Origin: CAZJHX01 sp964545715
GTDB lineage: Bacteria; Myxococcota_A; UBA9042; GCA-2863065
Length of the DNA: 64,000 nt
Direction of reading: 5' to 3'
Assembly (NCBI GenBank): GCA_964545715.1
Contig: CAZJHX010000035.1
Location: forward strand, 1 to 64,000
Shown: positions 52,799-61,553 of the stretch, piece by piece
Numbering within the stretch: position 1 is the stretch's first letter
Layout: each line of letters starts with the position of its first letter
Position numbers and translations under genes: made by a program
Notes under the pieces: model-generated
What the model was told of the DNA's origin: nothing
What the model saw: the letters and a program-made list of their open reading frames with translations, nothing else
Databases searched by the model: none

Positions 52799-54304
52799 GT
52801 GCGAGTGAAGGCACTGGCGATGTTCCTGATTCTGAGCTGGTCTCTGGCTGCGTGTGGCGGACGCCCGGCGCGTCGGGGGAAGAAGAAAGGCAACGACACG
52901 GGCGCCGATACGGCGGCCGCGACGGGCCAGACGGACTCCCCCGGCGACTCTGCCGGCGCCGGGGACGACGGCATCGTGCCGGACGGATCCGGCGATGGGC
53001 TGCCCACCACGGACGATACCACCGACACCGGCGACACCGGCGACACCGGGCCGACGACGGACGACACGACCGGCGCGACGACAGACGAGGGCGACACCGG
53101 CGAGGACACCGGCGATGACGAGGTCGACTGCATTCCGCAATGTGCCGGCGCAGACTGCGGTCCGGACGGCTGCGGCGGGTCCTGTGGCACGTGCGATGTC
53201 GGAACACAGTGCAGCGACGAGGGCCTGTGCGAGTTCGTGTGCACGCCCCAGTGCAATGGTGTGGAGTGCGGCTCGGACGGCTGCGGTGGCTCCTGCGGCA
53301 GCTGTGGCGAGGGCGCCATTTGCAGTGAAGGCGAGTGCATCTTCGAGGAGCTGGGACCGGGTGACAGCTGTGAGACGGCGTTCGAGGTCGACTCCATCCC
53401 GTTTTCGATCAGCGGCAACACCAAGTCGGCCAACAAGCTCTTCAGCTTTGTCGAGGGCGCCTGCCCCGGCAACGACAACGGCTGGGGCGGGGGCTCAAAG
53501 GACCATGTCTACGAGTTCACGCCGCCGACGACCGGCGCTTACAAGTTTGACCTGGTCTCGCAGTTTGACTCCGTCTTGTACGTGTCCGCGGCGTGTGGGG
53601 AGATAAACGAGACGTGCCTGGGTGCTGACGAGCAGGCGTGCACCGACTGCCTGGAGACGGTGACCGTGGACCTGGAGGCGGGTGACGTGGTCTTCGTCTA
53701 TGTCGACGGCTACTCAAACTCCAGCGACAACAGCGGGCAGTACGAGCTGGAGATCAGCAAGGTCGGCGGTGACGAGTGCATCCCGGCGTGCGGCGACCTG
53801 GAGTGCGGCGACGACGGCTGTGGCGGCAGCTGCGGGGCGTGCGGAGAAGGCGCGTCTTGCATGGAGGGCCAGTGCATCATGCTGCCGGACGCGGGCGACG
53901 GCGACACGTGCGAGACGGCGCAGCTCGTGGCGGACCTGCCGTTCACCACCAGCGGCAGCAACGCGAGCTTCAACAACGACTACTGGTACTCCACGGGCAA
54001 GTGCCCACCGGAGACGGGCGGCTACGGCAAGGGCTCCAAGGACGTCGTGTACGCCTACACGCCGCAGATGAGCGGCAGTGTCAACGTGCAGTTGACGTCC
54101 CAATTCGACTCCAACCTGTATGTGGTCACCGACTGCGGCGCCATCGACACCAGCTGTGTCGCGGGCGACGAGGATGCCTGCAGCAACTGCACGGAGACCG
54201 TGACGTTCAACGCGACGGCGGGCGTCGTCTACTACGTGATCGTCGACGGCTACAGCAACGGCAGCGGCACGTCGGGATCGTACACGCTCAAGATCTCACC
54301 GTGA
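52799..54304 (+). CDS. Lipoprotein with Cys-rich knots and two PPC-like domains
   Basis: 501 residues. I start at GTG 52799, five bases after GGAGG. Lipobox SLAACG (Cys17), Thr/Asp/Gly-rich linker (about 25-105), two CGxDGCGGSCGxC knots, a PPC-like beta-sandwich (about 185-320), a third knot, and a second PPC-like domain (about 360-500). The two sandwiches are close copies (both open DxCETA, share DSxLYVxxxCG and end YVDGYSN or IVDGYSN). Bacterial pre-peptidase C-terminal domains bind polysaccharide or aid secretion. No catalytic domain is present, so the whole may be a binding module. Confidence 0.8.
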   Translation: MRVKALAMFLILSWSLAACGGRPARRGKKKGNDTGADTAAATGQTDSPGDSAGAGDDGIVPDGSGDGLPTTDDTTDTGDTGDTGPTTDDTTGATTDEGDTGEDTGDDEVDCIPQCAGADCGPDGCGGSCGTCDVGTQCSDEGLCEFVCTPQCNGVECGSDGCGGSCGSCGEGAICSEGECIFEELGPGDSCETAFEVDSIPFSISGNTKSANKLFSFVEGACPGNDNGWGGGSKDHVYEFTPPTTGAYKFDLVSQFDSVLYVSAACGEINETCLGADEQACTDCLETVTVDLEAGDVVFVYVDGYSNSSDNSGQYELEISKVGGDECIPACGDLECGDDGCGGSCGACGEGASCMEGQCIMLPDAGDGDTCETAQLVADLPFTTSGSNASFNNDYWYSTGKCPPETGGYGKGSKDVVYAYTPQMSGSVNVQLTSQFDSNLYVVTDCGAIDTSCVAGDEDACSNCTETVTFNATAGVVYYVIVDGYSNGSGTSGSYTLKISP

Positions 54305-55330
54305 GCCGGCCAGAAACTCCTCGATAGTCGCGGTCTCGGTGACCAGCGGGTCCGTCTCGGGCAGCCCGCGCGCGCGGATGTAGCGCTTGAACCAGGTCAC
54401 CGCGGTGCGCAGATCCTCGTCGCCGCCCGACCGCTGATACATGCGGCCGATCCGCAGAATCAGCGCGGCGCGCGCCGGATCCAGCGCCAGGGCCGCGCGG
54501 TAGCCCTCGATCGCCTCGGCGCGGTCACCCATGCCGAAGATCGCCGACGCCCTCCCGATGACCGCCTCAACCCGCTTGGGCTGCAGCTTCAACACCTCAT
54601 CGAAGCGCTTCAGCGCCTCCGCGTAGTTCAAGAAGTCGAGCTCGATCGCGCCCAGGTTCACGCGCGCGGTGACGTTTTTCGGGTCCAGGCCAGCAGCGTG
54701 TTTGAGGTGCGCGACGGCCTTGGGCAGCTTGGCCATGCGCAGATAGACCTGGCCCAGGTTGGTGTGTCCCTCGATGGAGGCCCGGTCCAACGTGAGCACC
54801 TTCTGCTCCAGGATCCACTTGGCCATCTCGAGCTTGCCCGACCGCAGGAGGATGAGCGCGCGGGTGTTCAGCGCCGTCACGTCATGCGGATAGCTGCGCA
54901 GCAGATCCTGAACGATTGCATCGGCGGCGTCGATGTCCCCGCGCGCGAGCAGCAGGGCAGCACGCAGGTTGGCGCTAAAGGCCGCGACCCGGTCACTGCG
55001 AGGTGATGCCCGTCTGGCCGCTTCGACGGCGGCGTCTGCCTCCCCGGTCTCTCGGCGCACCCGATAGATGGCGGCGATGTTCAGGTGCGCTTCGGCAAAG
55101 TGCGGGTCGAAGCGGACGGCGGCGCGGAACTCACCCAGCGCCGCGTCGTAGTCGGGCGGGTTTTCCAGCGCCAGGCGGATACCGCGACGGAAAGCCCTCT
55201 GGGCGCGCAGATCGACACCCGGGACGACGGTTGGCGCCTGGGCGCGATCGACGACGTGAATATTGGTGAAGTCTTCCGGCGGTGGCGGAGACGAGTGGGT
55301 CAGCAGAGCAGCGAGAGCAACAACCAGCAT
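54296..55330 (-). CDS. Exported TPR-repeat protein
   Basis: 344 residues. ATG 55330 lies six bases after GGAGG. A short hydrophobic leader (MLVVALAALLTHSS) is followed by about seven TPR units, recognisable by A-x-x-x-L-G/N-x-x-Y ... A-L-x-x-x-P patterns, such as HFAEAHLNIAAIYR, IEGHTNLGQVYLRM and NVTARVNLGAIELDF. TPRs mediate protein assembly. GltE-type TPR proteins of the Myxococcus gliding machinery look similar, but nothing else of that system is here, so I do not assign the name. Confidence 0.78.
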   Translation of the reverse strand: MLVVALAALLTHSSPPPPEDFTNIHVVDRAQAPTVVPGVDLRAQRAFRRGIRLALENPPDYDAALGEFRAAVRFDPHFAEAHLNIAAIYRVRRETGEADAAVEAARRASPRSDRVAAFSANLRAALLLARGDIDAADAIVQDLLRSYPHDVTALNTRALILLRSGKLEMAKWILEQKVLTLDRASIEGHTNLGQVYLRMAKLPKAVAHLKHAAGLDPKNVTARVNLGAIELDFLNYAEALKRFDEVLKLQPKRVEAVIGRASAIFGMGDRAEAIEGYRAALALDPARAALILRIGRMYQRSGGDEDLRTAVTWFKRYIRARGLPETDPLVTETATIEEFLAGSR

Positions 55331-55375
55331 GAGCAACCTCCACTCAACATCTTGGAGATTCCACGCCGGATCTGT

Positions 55376-55621
55376 CTAATCGTCGGCCTTTTTCCAGATG
55401 TCGAGAACGTCGGACAGCAGGTACCACGTGTCTTTTCCACGCGCGGCGTGGTGGATGCCGACCTCGGTGTTGTTTCGCACTCCCAGGAAGCGGCCGTTTC
55501 GCCGGCGCACCTTGCCTGAGGCGGTGGTGACTTTGACCACCAACTCCACATCGTGGCCACGCTTCTTTTCGATGCCCGTCAGGAAGCGCAGCAGCTCGTC
55601 CGGTGTCTTGGCGTCGCTCAT
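55376..55621 (-). CDS. Hypothetical small protein (81 aa)
   Basis: A compact basic protein with no signal peptide, reading MSDAKTPDELL, then alternating strands (DVELVVKVTTASGK, RRRNGRFLGVRNN) and ending YLLSDVLDIWKK. It resembles a small SH3-like or Sm-like beta barrel but I cannot assign it. TATCAT lies exactly 8 bases before ATG 55621 and no ribosome site is seen, so the message may be leaderless. The divergent kinase gene starts 67 bp away. Confidence 0.6.
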   Translation of the reverse strand: MSDAKTPDELLRFLTGIEKKRGHDVELVVKVTTASGKVRRRNGRFLGVRNNTEVGIHHAARGKDTWYLLSDVLDIWKKADD

Positions 55622-55688
55622 GGCGGCTGATGATAGCAAGCGCGGGCGTGCTTGACATGGTCGAGGGCATGGGACGTGATGGGAGGCC

Positions 55689-57302
55689 ATGGCCGGTAAC
55701 GCCACGATGATTGGGCCGCTGTCCTCGACCGCGCGGTCGAGTACGAGCACGCTGGGGCTGCCCCCCGAGCTGATCGATCAGGCACGGCGGCGCCTGATGA
55801 TGATCGCGTCGCTGTTTGCGCTGTTTTTTGGGCTGGGCATGCTGACGACGCTGGTGGTGTCGTCGTTTGACCTGATGGACCACCGCTTTGCGCGGCTGCG
55901 CGGCTCCGTGCACATCGTCTCGCTGTTCATCTCCGGGCTTGTGATCTGGATCTGCCGCACGCCGCGCTTCACAAACCGCGTCGCGCTGCAGGTTGGGTGC
56001 TTCTATGAGGTGTACGTGTGCCTCACGATCGCGCTGAGCAGCATCTGGTATGCGTCGACCATGCTGGGGCACGTGTCGTTCATCAGCTGGACCACGCCCG
56101 TGATCATCGTGTTTGGGGCGCTGGTGCCGGCGACTCCCCGACGCACGCTGTATACCGGCCTGGCGGCGGCCATGACTGAGCCGTTTGCGCTGGGCGTGCT
56201 GCAGTTCTGCGGCGAGGTGCCGTTTCGGGCCAAGGACTTCGCCATGGTCACGGTCAGCCCGCTGGCGGCGGTGTTCGTGGCGTGGGTGATCGCGCGCACG
56301 CTGTACCGACTGGGGGCAGACCTGCGCGAGGCGCGGCGCATGGGCAGCTACAAGCTGGAGGCGCTGCTGGGCGAGGGCGGCATGGGCGAGGTGTGGAAGG
56401 CCAACCACCAGCTGTTGGCCAGGCCCGCGGCGATCAAGCTCATTCGCAACAAGGAGACGACGCTGGAGCACCAGGCGCTGGCGCGTCGGCGGTTCGAGCG
56501 CGAGGCCCAGGCGACGGCGGCGCTGCACTCCCCGCACACCGTGCAGCTGTACGATTTCGGCGTCACGGGCGAGGGCACCTTCTACTACGTGATGGAGCTG
56601 CTGGAGGGCCTGGATCTGAAGACCCTGGTGGACGAGCACGGGCCGCTGCAGGCGGAGCGGGTGGTGCACGTTTTGCTGCAGACGTGCGATTCGCTGGCGG
56701 ACGCGCATCACACGGGGCTGGTGCATCGCGACGTGAAGCCGGCGAACATCCTGCTGTGCAAGAAGGGCCTGCATCACGACTTTGTGAAGGTGGTGGACTT
56801 TGGCCTGGTGGCGCTGCGGCGTGACGCTCCTGAGGACGCGCAGCTGACGGCGGACGGGGTGGCGGGCGGGACCCCCGCGTTTATGTCACCCGAGCAGGCC
56901 ACGGGTGAGGGCGTCGTCGACGGGCGGTCGGACATCTACTCGCTGGGTTGTGTGGCGTACTGGCTGCTGTCGGGCAGGCTGGTGTTTCCGCGGGACTCCG
57001 TGATGAGCGTCATCGTGGCCCACGCGCGTGACGAACCGGAGCCGTTCGCCGACGTGACCGAGATGGAGGTTCCACCGGCGCTGGAGCAGCTGGTGATGGA
57101 CTGCCTGGCCAAGGATCCGGAAGACCGGCCGCAGAGCGCGCTGGAGCTGGCCGCGCGGCTGAAAGCGCTGGAGCTGACCGGCGTATGGGAGGCAGAGCAC
57201 GCCCAGAAGTGGTGGGAGACGCGCAAGCCGGTGACCACGGTCGCTGCGGCGGCAACCAGGCCGCCTCCACCGGCGAAGACCGGCCACCGCTGCCTGTTTT
57301 AG
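55689..57302 (+). CDS. Ser/Thr protein kinase with N-terminal polytopic membrane domain
   Basis: 537 residues. GGGAGG precedes ATG. Five or six membrane helices (about 35-205) come first, then a kinase domain from about 218: LGEGGMGEVWKA (Gly-rich loop), AAIKLI (Lys), HRDVKPANILL near 347, VVDFGLV, and GTPAFMSPEQ. All catalytic residues are complete, unlike the kinases near 43 kb. The topology, membrane domain first and kinase last, is uncommon for bacterial Hanks kinases, in which a kinase normally precedes a single helix. The helical part may sense a lipid or ion. Confidence 0.93.
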   Translation: MAGNATMIGPLSSTARSSTSTLGLPPELIDQARRRLMMIASLFALFFGLGMLTTLVVSSFDLMDHRFARLRGSVHIVSLFISGLVIWICRTPRFTNRVALQVGCFYEVYVCLTIALSSIWYASTMLGHVSFISWTTPVIIVFGALVPATPRRTLYTGLAAAMTEPFALGVLQFCGEVPFRAKDFAMVTVSPLAAVFVAWVIARTLYRLGADLREARRMGSYKLEALLGEGGMGEVWKANHQLLARPAAIKLIRNKETTLEHQALARRRFEREAQATAALHSPHTVQLYDFGVTGEGTFYYVMELLEGLDLKTLVDEHGPLQAERVVHVLLQTCDSLADAHHTGLVHRDVKPANILLCKKGLHHDFVKVVDFGLVALRRDAPEDAQLTADGVAGGTPAFMSPEQATGEGVVDGRSDIYSLGCVAYWLLSGRLVFPRDSVMSVIVAHARDEPEPFADVTEMEVPPALEQLVMDCLAKDPEDRPQSALELAARLKALELTGVWEAEHAQKWWETRKPVTTVAAAATRPPPPAKTGHRCLF

Positions 57303-57309
57303 GGGACTC

Positions 57310-58554
57310 TCACGGGATGCAATCCGTGGGGCGGCAGGCCTCGGGGATGCAGATCTTGATGATGCCGCCGCCCTGTGAGGGCGCGCAGCAGGTCGTGGCG
57401 CCGCCGCCGCAAGAGTCGTTGGTGTTGCAGCCAAAGCTCAGGCAGAAGCCGGTGTCGCCGCCCTCGTCGCTCTGATCGGCGCTGCACAGGGTGGTTGCGG
57501 GACACTCGCCGCCGCCCTTGGAGCAAGCGACGCCGATGCCGCGGTCGTTGGGCGTGTGATCACCACACTGACCGGCCGCTGGGTCGCGCGGCACCTCCAG
57601 CGGGCTGTCCTCGGCCGTGGTCGCGTCGCCCGTCTCGTCTTCGGGGTAGGAGCAGGTGTAGGTGAAGCCCTCCTCGTCCAGCGCATACGTGATGAGGAAG
57701 CACATCTCGTTGAGTGAGCTCTCACCGAACGTGACGACCTCGTCGGATGGGTTGTCGAAGTCGCAGGTCACGCGGGTGACCTGACCGGGCTCCAGTGTGA
57801 GCGTGAACGGCTCGATGTACTGGTCGTCGAAGACCCAGGGGTCGCGGCGATAGACCTCTTTGAGCGTGTCCTCGGAGTCGCCGACCTCGAACATCAGGCG
57901 CTGACCCAGGTAGTGCATGTGGGGGAGGGCGGCGAAGATCTCCGTCTTGCGGTCGACGGTGCAGGTGTATTGGGTGGACGAGGTCGCGCGGGCGGGCAGG
58001 TTCAACTTGGGCAGGCCGAACGTCGCCAGTCCGACGGTGCGCGGGTTCTCAGCCGTGGAGCGCGTGACCTCAAACTGGGCGACGTCCGTGACGCTGGCCG
58101 ACGTGGAGTTGAGCAGGTGCAGCTGGACCAACAGCTGGGTGCCGGCGGGCAGCAGGTGGCCGGCGCCTTGCGGAATGTTCAGGGAGGCGTCGCCGCTGCC
58201 GGCGCCGAAGAGCGGGACCCAGGTGGGGCGGAATAGGACGTCGCACTCGGACACGCCTTCGGGCTCTGGCGCCATCGTGCGCGCAAACAGCAGATGGTGG
58301 ATGACGGGGCGCGCCGTGTAGGACATCGAGTCCAGGACCACGTCCTCGGTCAGGGTGTGGGCATAGCACAGGAACGTCTCGGTGCCGGCCAGCACCTCGA
58401 ACGGCGCGGTCCGAAAGTGCAGCTGACCGTCGATCTCCACCAGACCGGACTGTGTGTTCTGCGTTGCGGCCGGCGTTGTCGGGTCCGCGACGTGGCCGTC
58501 TTCGGCGCCGCATGCCGCGACTGTGAGCAGGGAAAATACCAGGATAATTCGCAT
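57310..58554 (-). CDS. Copper type II (PHM-like) monooxygenase lipoprotein
   Basis: 414 residues, GGAGG seven bases before ATG 58554. Lipobox TVAACG (Cys15). A PHM-like catalytic core retains all expected copper ligands: His86-His87 (RPVIHHLLF) and His146 for the first copper; His212 and His214 (PHMHYLG) and Met284 (SLNEMCF) for the second. The last 90 residues are Cys-rich (CGDHTPNDRG, then CNTNDSCGGG) and end in Pro. PHM and DBM enzymes hydroxylate using ascorbate; bacterial substrates are unknown. It lies 77 bp downstream of the AraC regulator on the same strand. Confidence 0.85.
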   Translation of the reverse strand: MRIILVFSLLTVAACGAEDGHVADPTTPAATQNTQSGLVEIDGQLHFRTAPFEVLAGTETFLCYAHTLTEDVVLDSMSYTARPVIHHLLFARTMAPEPEGVSECDVLFRPTWVPLFGAGSGDASLNIPQGAGHLLPAGTQLLVQLHLLNSTSASVTDVAQFEVTRSTAENPRTVGLATFGLPKLNLPARATSSTQYTCTVDRKTEIFAALPHMHYLGQRLMFEVGDSEDTLKEVYRRDPWVFDDQYIEPFTLTLEPGQVTRVTCDFDNPSDEVVTFGESSLNEMCFLITYALDEEGFTYTCSYPEDETGDATTAEDSPLEVPRDPAAGQCGDHTPNDRGIGVACSKGGGECPATTLCSADQSDEGGDTGFCLSFGCNTNDSCGGGATTCCAPSQGGGIIKICIPEACRPTDCIP

Positions 58555-58631
58555 GAGCACCTCCAAGCGCCGACGGGCGCCCACTACAGTGCTAAGGCAT
58601 GTGAATTGACGCGGTGCGCCAAAGGCTGTGC

Positions 58632-59630
58632 TCAGCGCGCCAGCAGATCCCGGCGGTACTGGCTGGGGGTGCTGCCGGTCCACCGCTTGAAGGCGCGGCT
58701 GAGGGCGGCGGCGCCGGAGAAGCCGGTGGCGGCGGCGACCTGCTTCAGTGGCGTCGAGACGTCGGCGATGCGCTCCAGGGCTCGGGCCTTGCGGGCGTTG
58801 TCCAGCAGCTCGGCGAAGCTGGCGTCCGCCTCGGCCAGGCGGCGCTGGAGCGTGCGTTGGCTGAGGCCCAGACGCGCTGCGACCGAGTCGACATCGATGG
58901 GGTCGCGGCCAAGGGAGGCGCGCAGCTCTTGACGGACGTGGCGCACGACCTCGACGCCCTGCAGCTCGCCCAGGCGCTCGCGTGCGTACCGCTCGTGGAC
59001 GGCGCACAGCTCCGGGTCGGCGTGGACGGACGGTCGCACGATGTCGGCCGTTCTCAGCACGATGGCGGCCGCGCCTCGGACGCCGAACGCCACCTGTGGG
59101 CCAAGCGCCCGGTGATGCTGCGTGAGGTCGGCGGGCGCAGAGTGCGGAAAGCGTACGCGCAGTGGCCGGACATCGTGCGCGGTGACGAATCGGCAGAGGC
59201 GCAGGATCAACATGCAGATGAACTCGTCTTCGTGTCGGTGTCCGGGCGGTCCCAGGCCGAACTCGATGGACGTCTCCGGTCCGTCGACGCGCACACGAAA
59301 GGTGCCGTGCGGTGTGAGCAGCGGCATGAACTCGGCCAGGCGCAGCAGGCCCTCTTTGAGTGTTCGGCTGCTCATGCAGAGGTAGACGATGGACGTGCGG
59401 GCACCCGGCTCCATGGCCTCGGCCAGCGACAGCCCGACAGCCGAGTGGCCGACGGCGGCTTCGGCGCGCGCCCAGAAGCGCTCCAGGGACGGTGCGGACA
59501 CGCTCTTCATCGACGGGTCGATGCCGCAAGCGGCCAGCAGCTCTGCGCCGTCGGCACCGAGCGCCTCCATCGCCTTGAGGGCGAACGGCAGCATGACGAC
59601 GGCGGGATCGGTGCGTGGGGAGGGCAACAT
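58632..59630 (-). CDS. AraC family transcriptional regulator (arabinose-binding-type N-terminus)
   Basis: 332 residues. The N-terminal 190 residues are of the AraC-binding / OruR-like type (LLAACGIDP, RFWARAEAAVG, EFMPLLTPHGTFRVRV in parts). The C-terminal 100 residues contain the two HTHs: DVDSVAARLGLSQRTLQRRL and VAAATGFSGAAALSRAFKRWTG, ending TPSQYRRDLLAR. This group commonly responds to hydrophobic or aromatic effectors. It may control the copper oxygenase lipoprotein downstream, or the dehydratase-like gene whose start is divergent 132 bp away. ATG 59630 is preferred; an upstream ATG at 59681 is possible. Confidence 0.9.
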   Translation of the reverse strand: MLPSPRTDPAVVMLPFALKAMEALGADGAELLAACGIDPSMKSVSAPSLERFWARAEAAVGHSAVGLSLAEAMEPGARTSIVYLCMSSRTLKEGLLRLAEFMPLLTPHGTFRVRVDGPETSIEFGLGPPGHRHEDEFICMLILRLCRFVTAHDVRPLRVRFPHSAPADLTQHHRALGPQVAFGVRGAAAIVLRTADIVRPSVHADPELCAVHERYARERLGELQGVEVVRHVRQELRASLGRDPIDVDSVAARLGLSQRTLQRRLAEADASFAELLDNARKARALERIADVSTPLKQVAAATGFSGAAALSRAFKRWTGSTPSQYRRDLLAR

Positions 59631-59762
59631 CGCCCGCAGGCTACCGAAACGTGACCCTCCTTTCAATGAAAAGTGAAACATGTTCTACCTGTGCGCTGCG
59701 CCTGCTCAGCGACGTGATGGGCGCACCGCTGATAGCCTCAATGGATCGCGCGTTGCCTCCCA

Positions 59763-61553
59763 GTGTTGCTGATCGTGGCCCTTGCCGGGCCCGCCCATGC
59801 GCGTGTCGACGGCTACCCGCATCTGGACAACGAGACCATCGGCTTGTTCAACGCGCTGTACGACGCGGTGGATGGCCCGGTCGATGAGTTTGACGAGGTG
59901 CACTGGGGCCTGACCCTGCTGCAGTCCATCGACGGCGGCGATGCGATGAACCCGCTGCGGTACTTCATCGCCTTCTCGGGCTACGCGGTCGCGCAGACGT
60001 CGGTGTACACGCCGGCCTGGCGCGAGCCGTACCGCGTTGCGCTGCAGGGCTACATCGAGAAGATGCTGCTGCCGGTGGCGTGGCGGGATTGGCTCGAGGT
60101 GTGGGGCGGCGTCAATCCGCTGGGCCCCGACAACATCATGTACAGCGGGCACCTGATCTACATGATGACGATGTACCGGCAGCTGTTCGGCGACACGCAA
60201 TACGAGGACGGGTTCGACCTGACCACGGCGGACGGCGCGACGACGTTTGAGAGCGACGCCAAGCAGCTGACCGATTGGATCGCCGCTCAGGCGGAGGCCT
60301 ACGTGGACAACGCGGGGGAGCCCACGTTCGGGATCGCGTGCGAGCCGGGGCGGATCTTTCTGCCGTGCAACGGACCGCATCGCGCCAGCCAGATCGTGCA
60401 TGACGGGCTGTACGGCACCGATTACCAATCTACAGATGGTGCGTGGCTGGAGTGGATCCAGCAGAAGATGGTCAACCAGGAGCACGGCGTGCTGCACGAC
60501 CTCTACTGGCCGTTCGGCAAGCGCGAACCGGACCCGAGCGCCGGGGAGGCGCCGCTGCGATACGAGACGACCAGCGGCTTGTACAACGGCTGGTCGTTGT
60601 GGTTTCTGCACGCCTTTGACGAGACGTGGGCGACACAGCTATACGGCGCGTGGCGTGCGTATTTCGTGGTCTCGGGCGACGACTCGCCGTACCCCGACGG
60701 CCGCACGATGGTCGTGGACAAAGGTGGGCTGGAAGGAGTCGCGGGGCTGGCGTTCGACATGGGCGCCACCGGCTTCGGCATGATCCTGGCGCGCCTCTTC
60801 GATGAGCCGGTGCTGTACGACGACCTGCTGTACGCGTGGAGCAAGCTGTTTGGCGAGCCGGCCTGGGCCGCTGAGAACCGTCGCTTCACCTGGGGCAATC
60901 CGGTCTTTCCCGCGCTGATCCAAAACGGCTTTCCGCTTCTGGCCCGCACCACATCGCCCGAGCGCAATATCGGGACGAACGCCCGCCTGAGCCGCGACGT
61001 CGCCTTCTTCCAACAGCCGTACATCGCGTCGATCTCGGAGCCCAACGCCTTTGTCAACCAGGCGGTCTGGGACGCCGAGCAGCAGCGCCTGATCGTCACC
61101 TTGAACGGCGGCGGCGCCACAACCGCGTCGGCAGTCATCGAGGTCGCGAACCTCGACCCGGCCAAGACCTGGGAGGCGGTGCGCGCTGATCTGGTCTGGG
61201 CAGACGCGACATGGACCGACGACCGCCTGGTGCTGACGACTGCACCGCTGTCCAATGTCGAGGAGACCTACGTTGTGCGACAGGTCATCGCCGCCCCCGA
61301 TCCCATCATTGAGGCTGAGCCGCCGGCCCGGCCGGCGCCGCCGGTCGTGGATCCCGGGCCCGGCGCCTCGGGTTGCCGGGCAGCGGCGCAACCCGCCCGG
61401 CATGATCCCATGGCGTTTTTCGCCCTGCTGCTGATTCTGCTCGCGCAGACGCTATACTCTCGCCCGGATGCGGGTTTTGGTGTTGTTTGCTCTGCTGGGG
61501 GGCGGTTGTACGCTCGAATTCGGCGCGGCGCCCGTCGGGCCGGCGGGGGATGA
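59763..61553 (+). CDS. Linalool dehydratase/isomerase-like exported protein
   Basis: 596 residues from GTG 59763 with a signal peptide (LLIVALAGPAHA). Three segments parallel LinD from memory: DNIMYSGHLIYMMTMYRQLFG with His130 (LinD His129), CEPGRIFLPCN with Cys193 and Cys202, whose 9-residue spacing equals LinD Cys171-Cys180, and GLYNGWSLWFL. An alpha/alpha-barrel enzyme without cofactor is expected. The tail contains SGCRAAAQ, a hydrophobic helix (MAFFALLLILLAQTLYS) and Arg, like a MYXO-CTERM signal, but runs about 33 residues further and overlaps the next gene by 86 bp, so the true C-terminus may be altered by a frameshift. The start has no ribosome site. Confidence 0.7.
   Translation: MLLIVALAGPAHARVDGYPHLDNETIGLFNALYDAVDGPVDEFDEVHWGLTLLQSIDGGDAMNPLRYFIAFSGYAVAQTSVYTPAWREPYRVALQGYIEKMLLPVAWRDWLEVWGGVNPLGPDNIMYSGHLIYMMTMYRQLFGDTQYEDGFDLTTADGATTFESDAKQLTDWIAAQAEAYVDNAGEPTFGIACEPGRIFLPCNGPHRASQIVHDGLYGTDYQSTDGAWLEWIQQKMVNQEHGVLHDLYWPFGKREPDPSAGEAPLRYETTSGLYNGWSLWFLHAFDETWATQLYGAWRAYFVVSGDDSPYPDGRTMVVDKGGLEGVAGLAFDMGATGFGMILARLFDEPVLYDDLLYAWSKLFGEPAWAAENRRFTWGNPVFPALIQNGFPLLARTTSPERNIGTNARLSRDVAFFQQPYIASISEPNAFVNQAVWDAEQQRLIVTLNGGGATTASAVIEVANLDPAKTWEAVRADLVWADATWTDDRLVLTTAPLSNVEETYVVRQVIAAPDPIIEAEPPARPAPPVVDPGPGASGCRAAAQPARHDPMAFFALLLILLAQTLYSRPDAGFGVVCSAGGRLYARIRRGARRAGGG
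61453..61458 (+). promoter_or_regulatory. -10 element TATACT for the FG-GAP lipoprotein
   Basis: TATACT ends 9 bases before ATG 61468, inside the 3' end of the dehydratase-like gene. No ribosome site separates it from the start, so a leaderless message starting from within the upstream gene is likely. Confidence 0.45.

Noticed and set aside
54296..55330. Assignment of the TPR protein to the Myxococcus gliding machinery (GltE)
   Set aside because: Only general TPR similarity is seen and no other Glt/Agl gene lies in the window.
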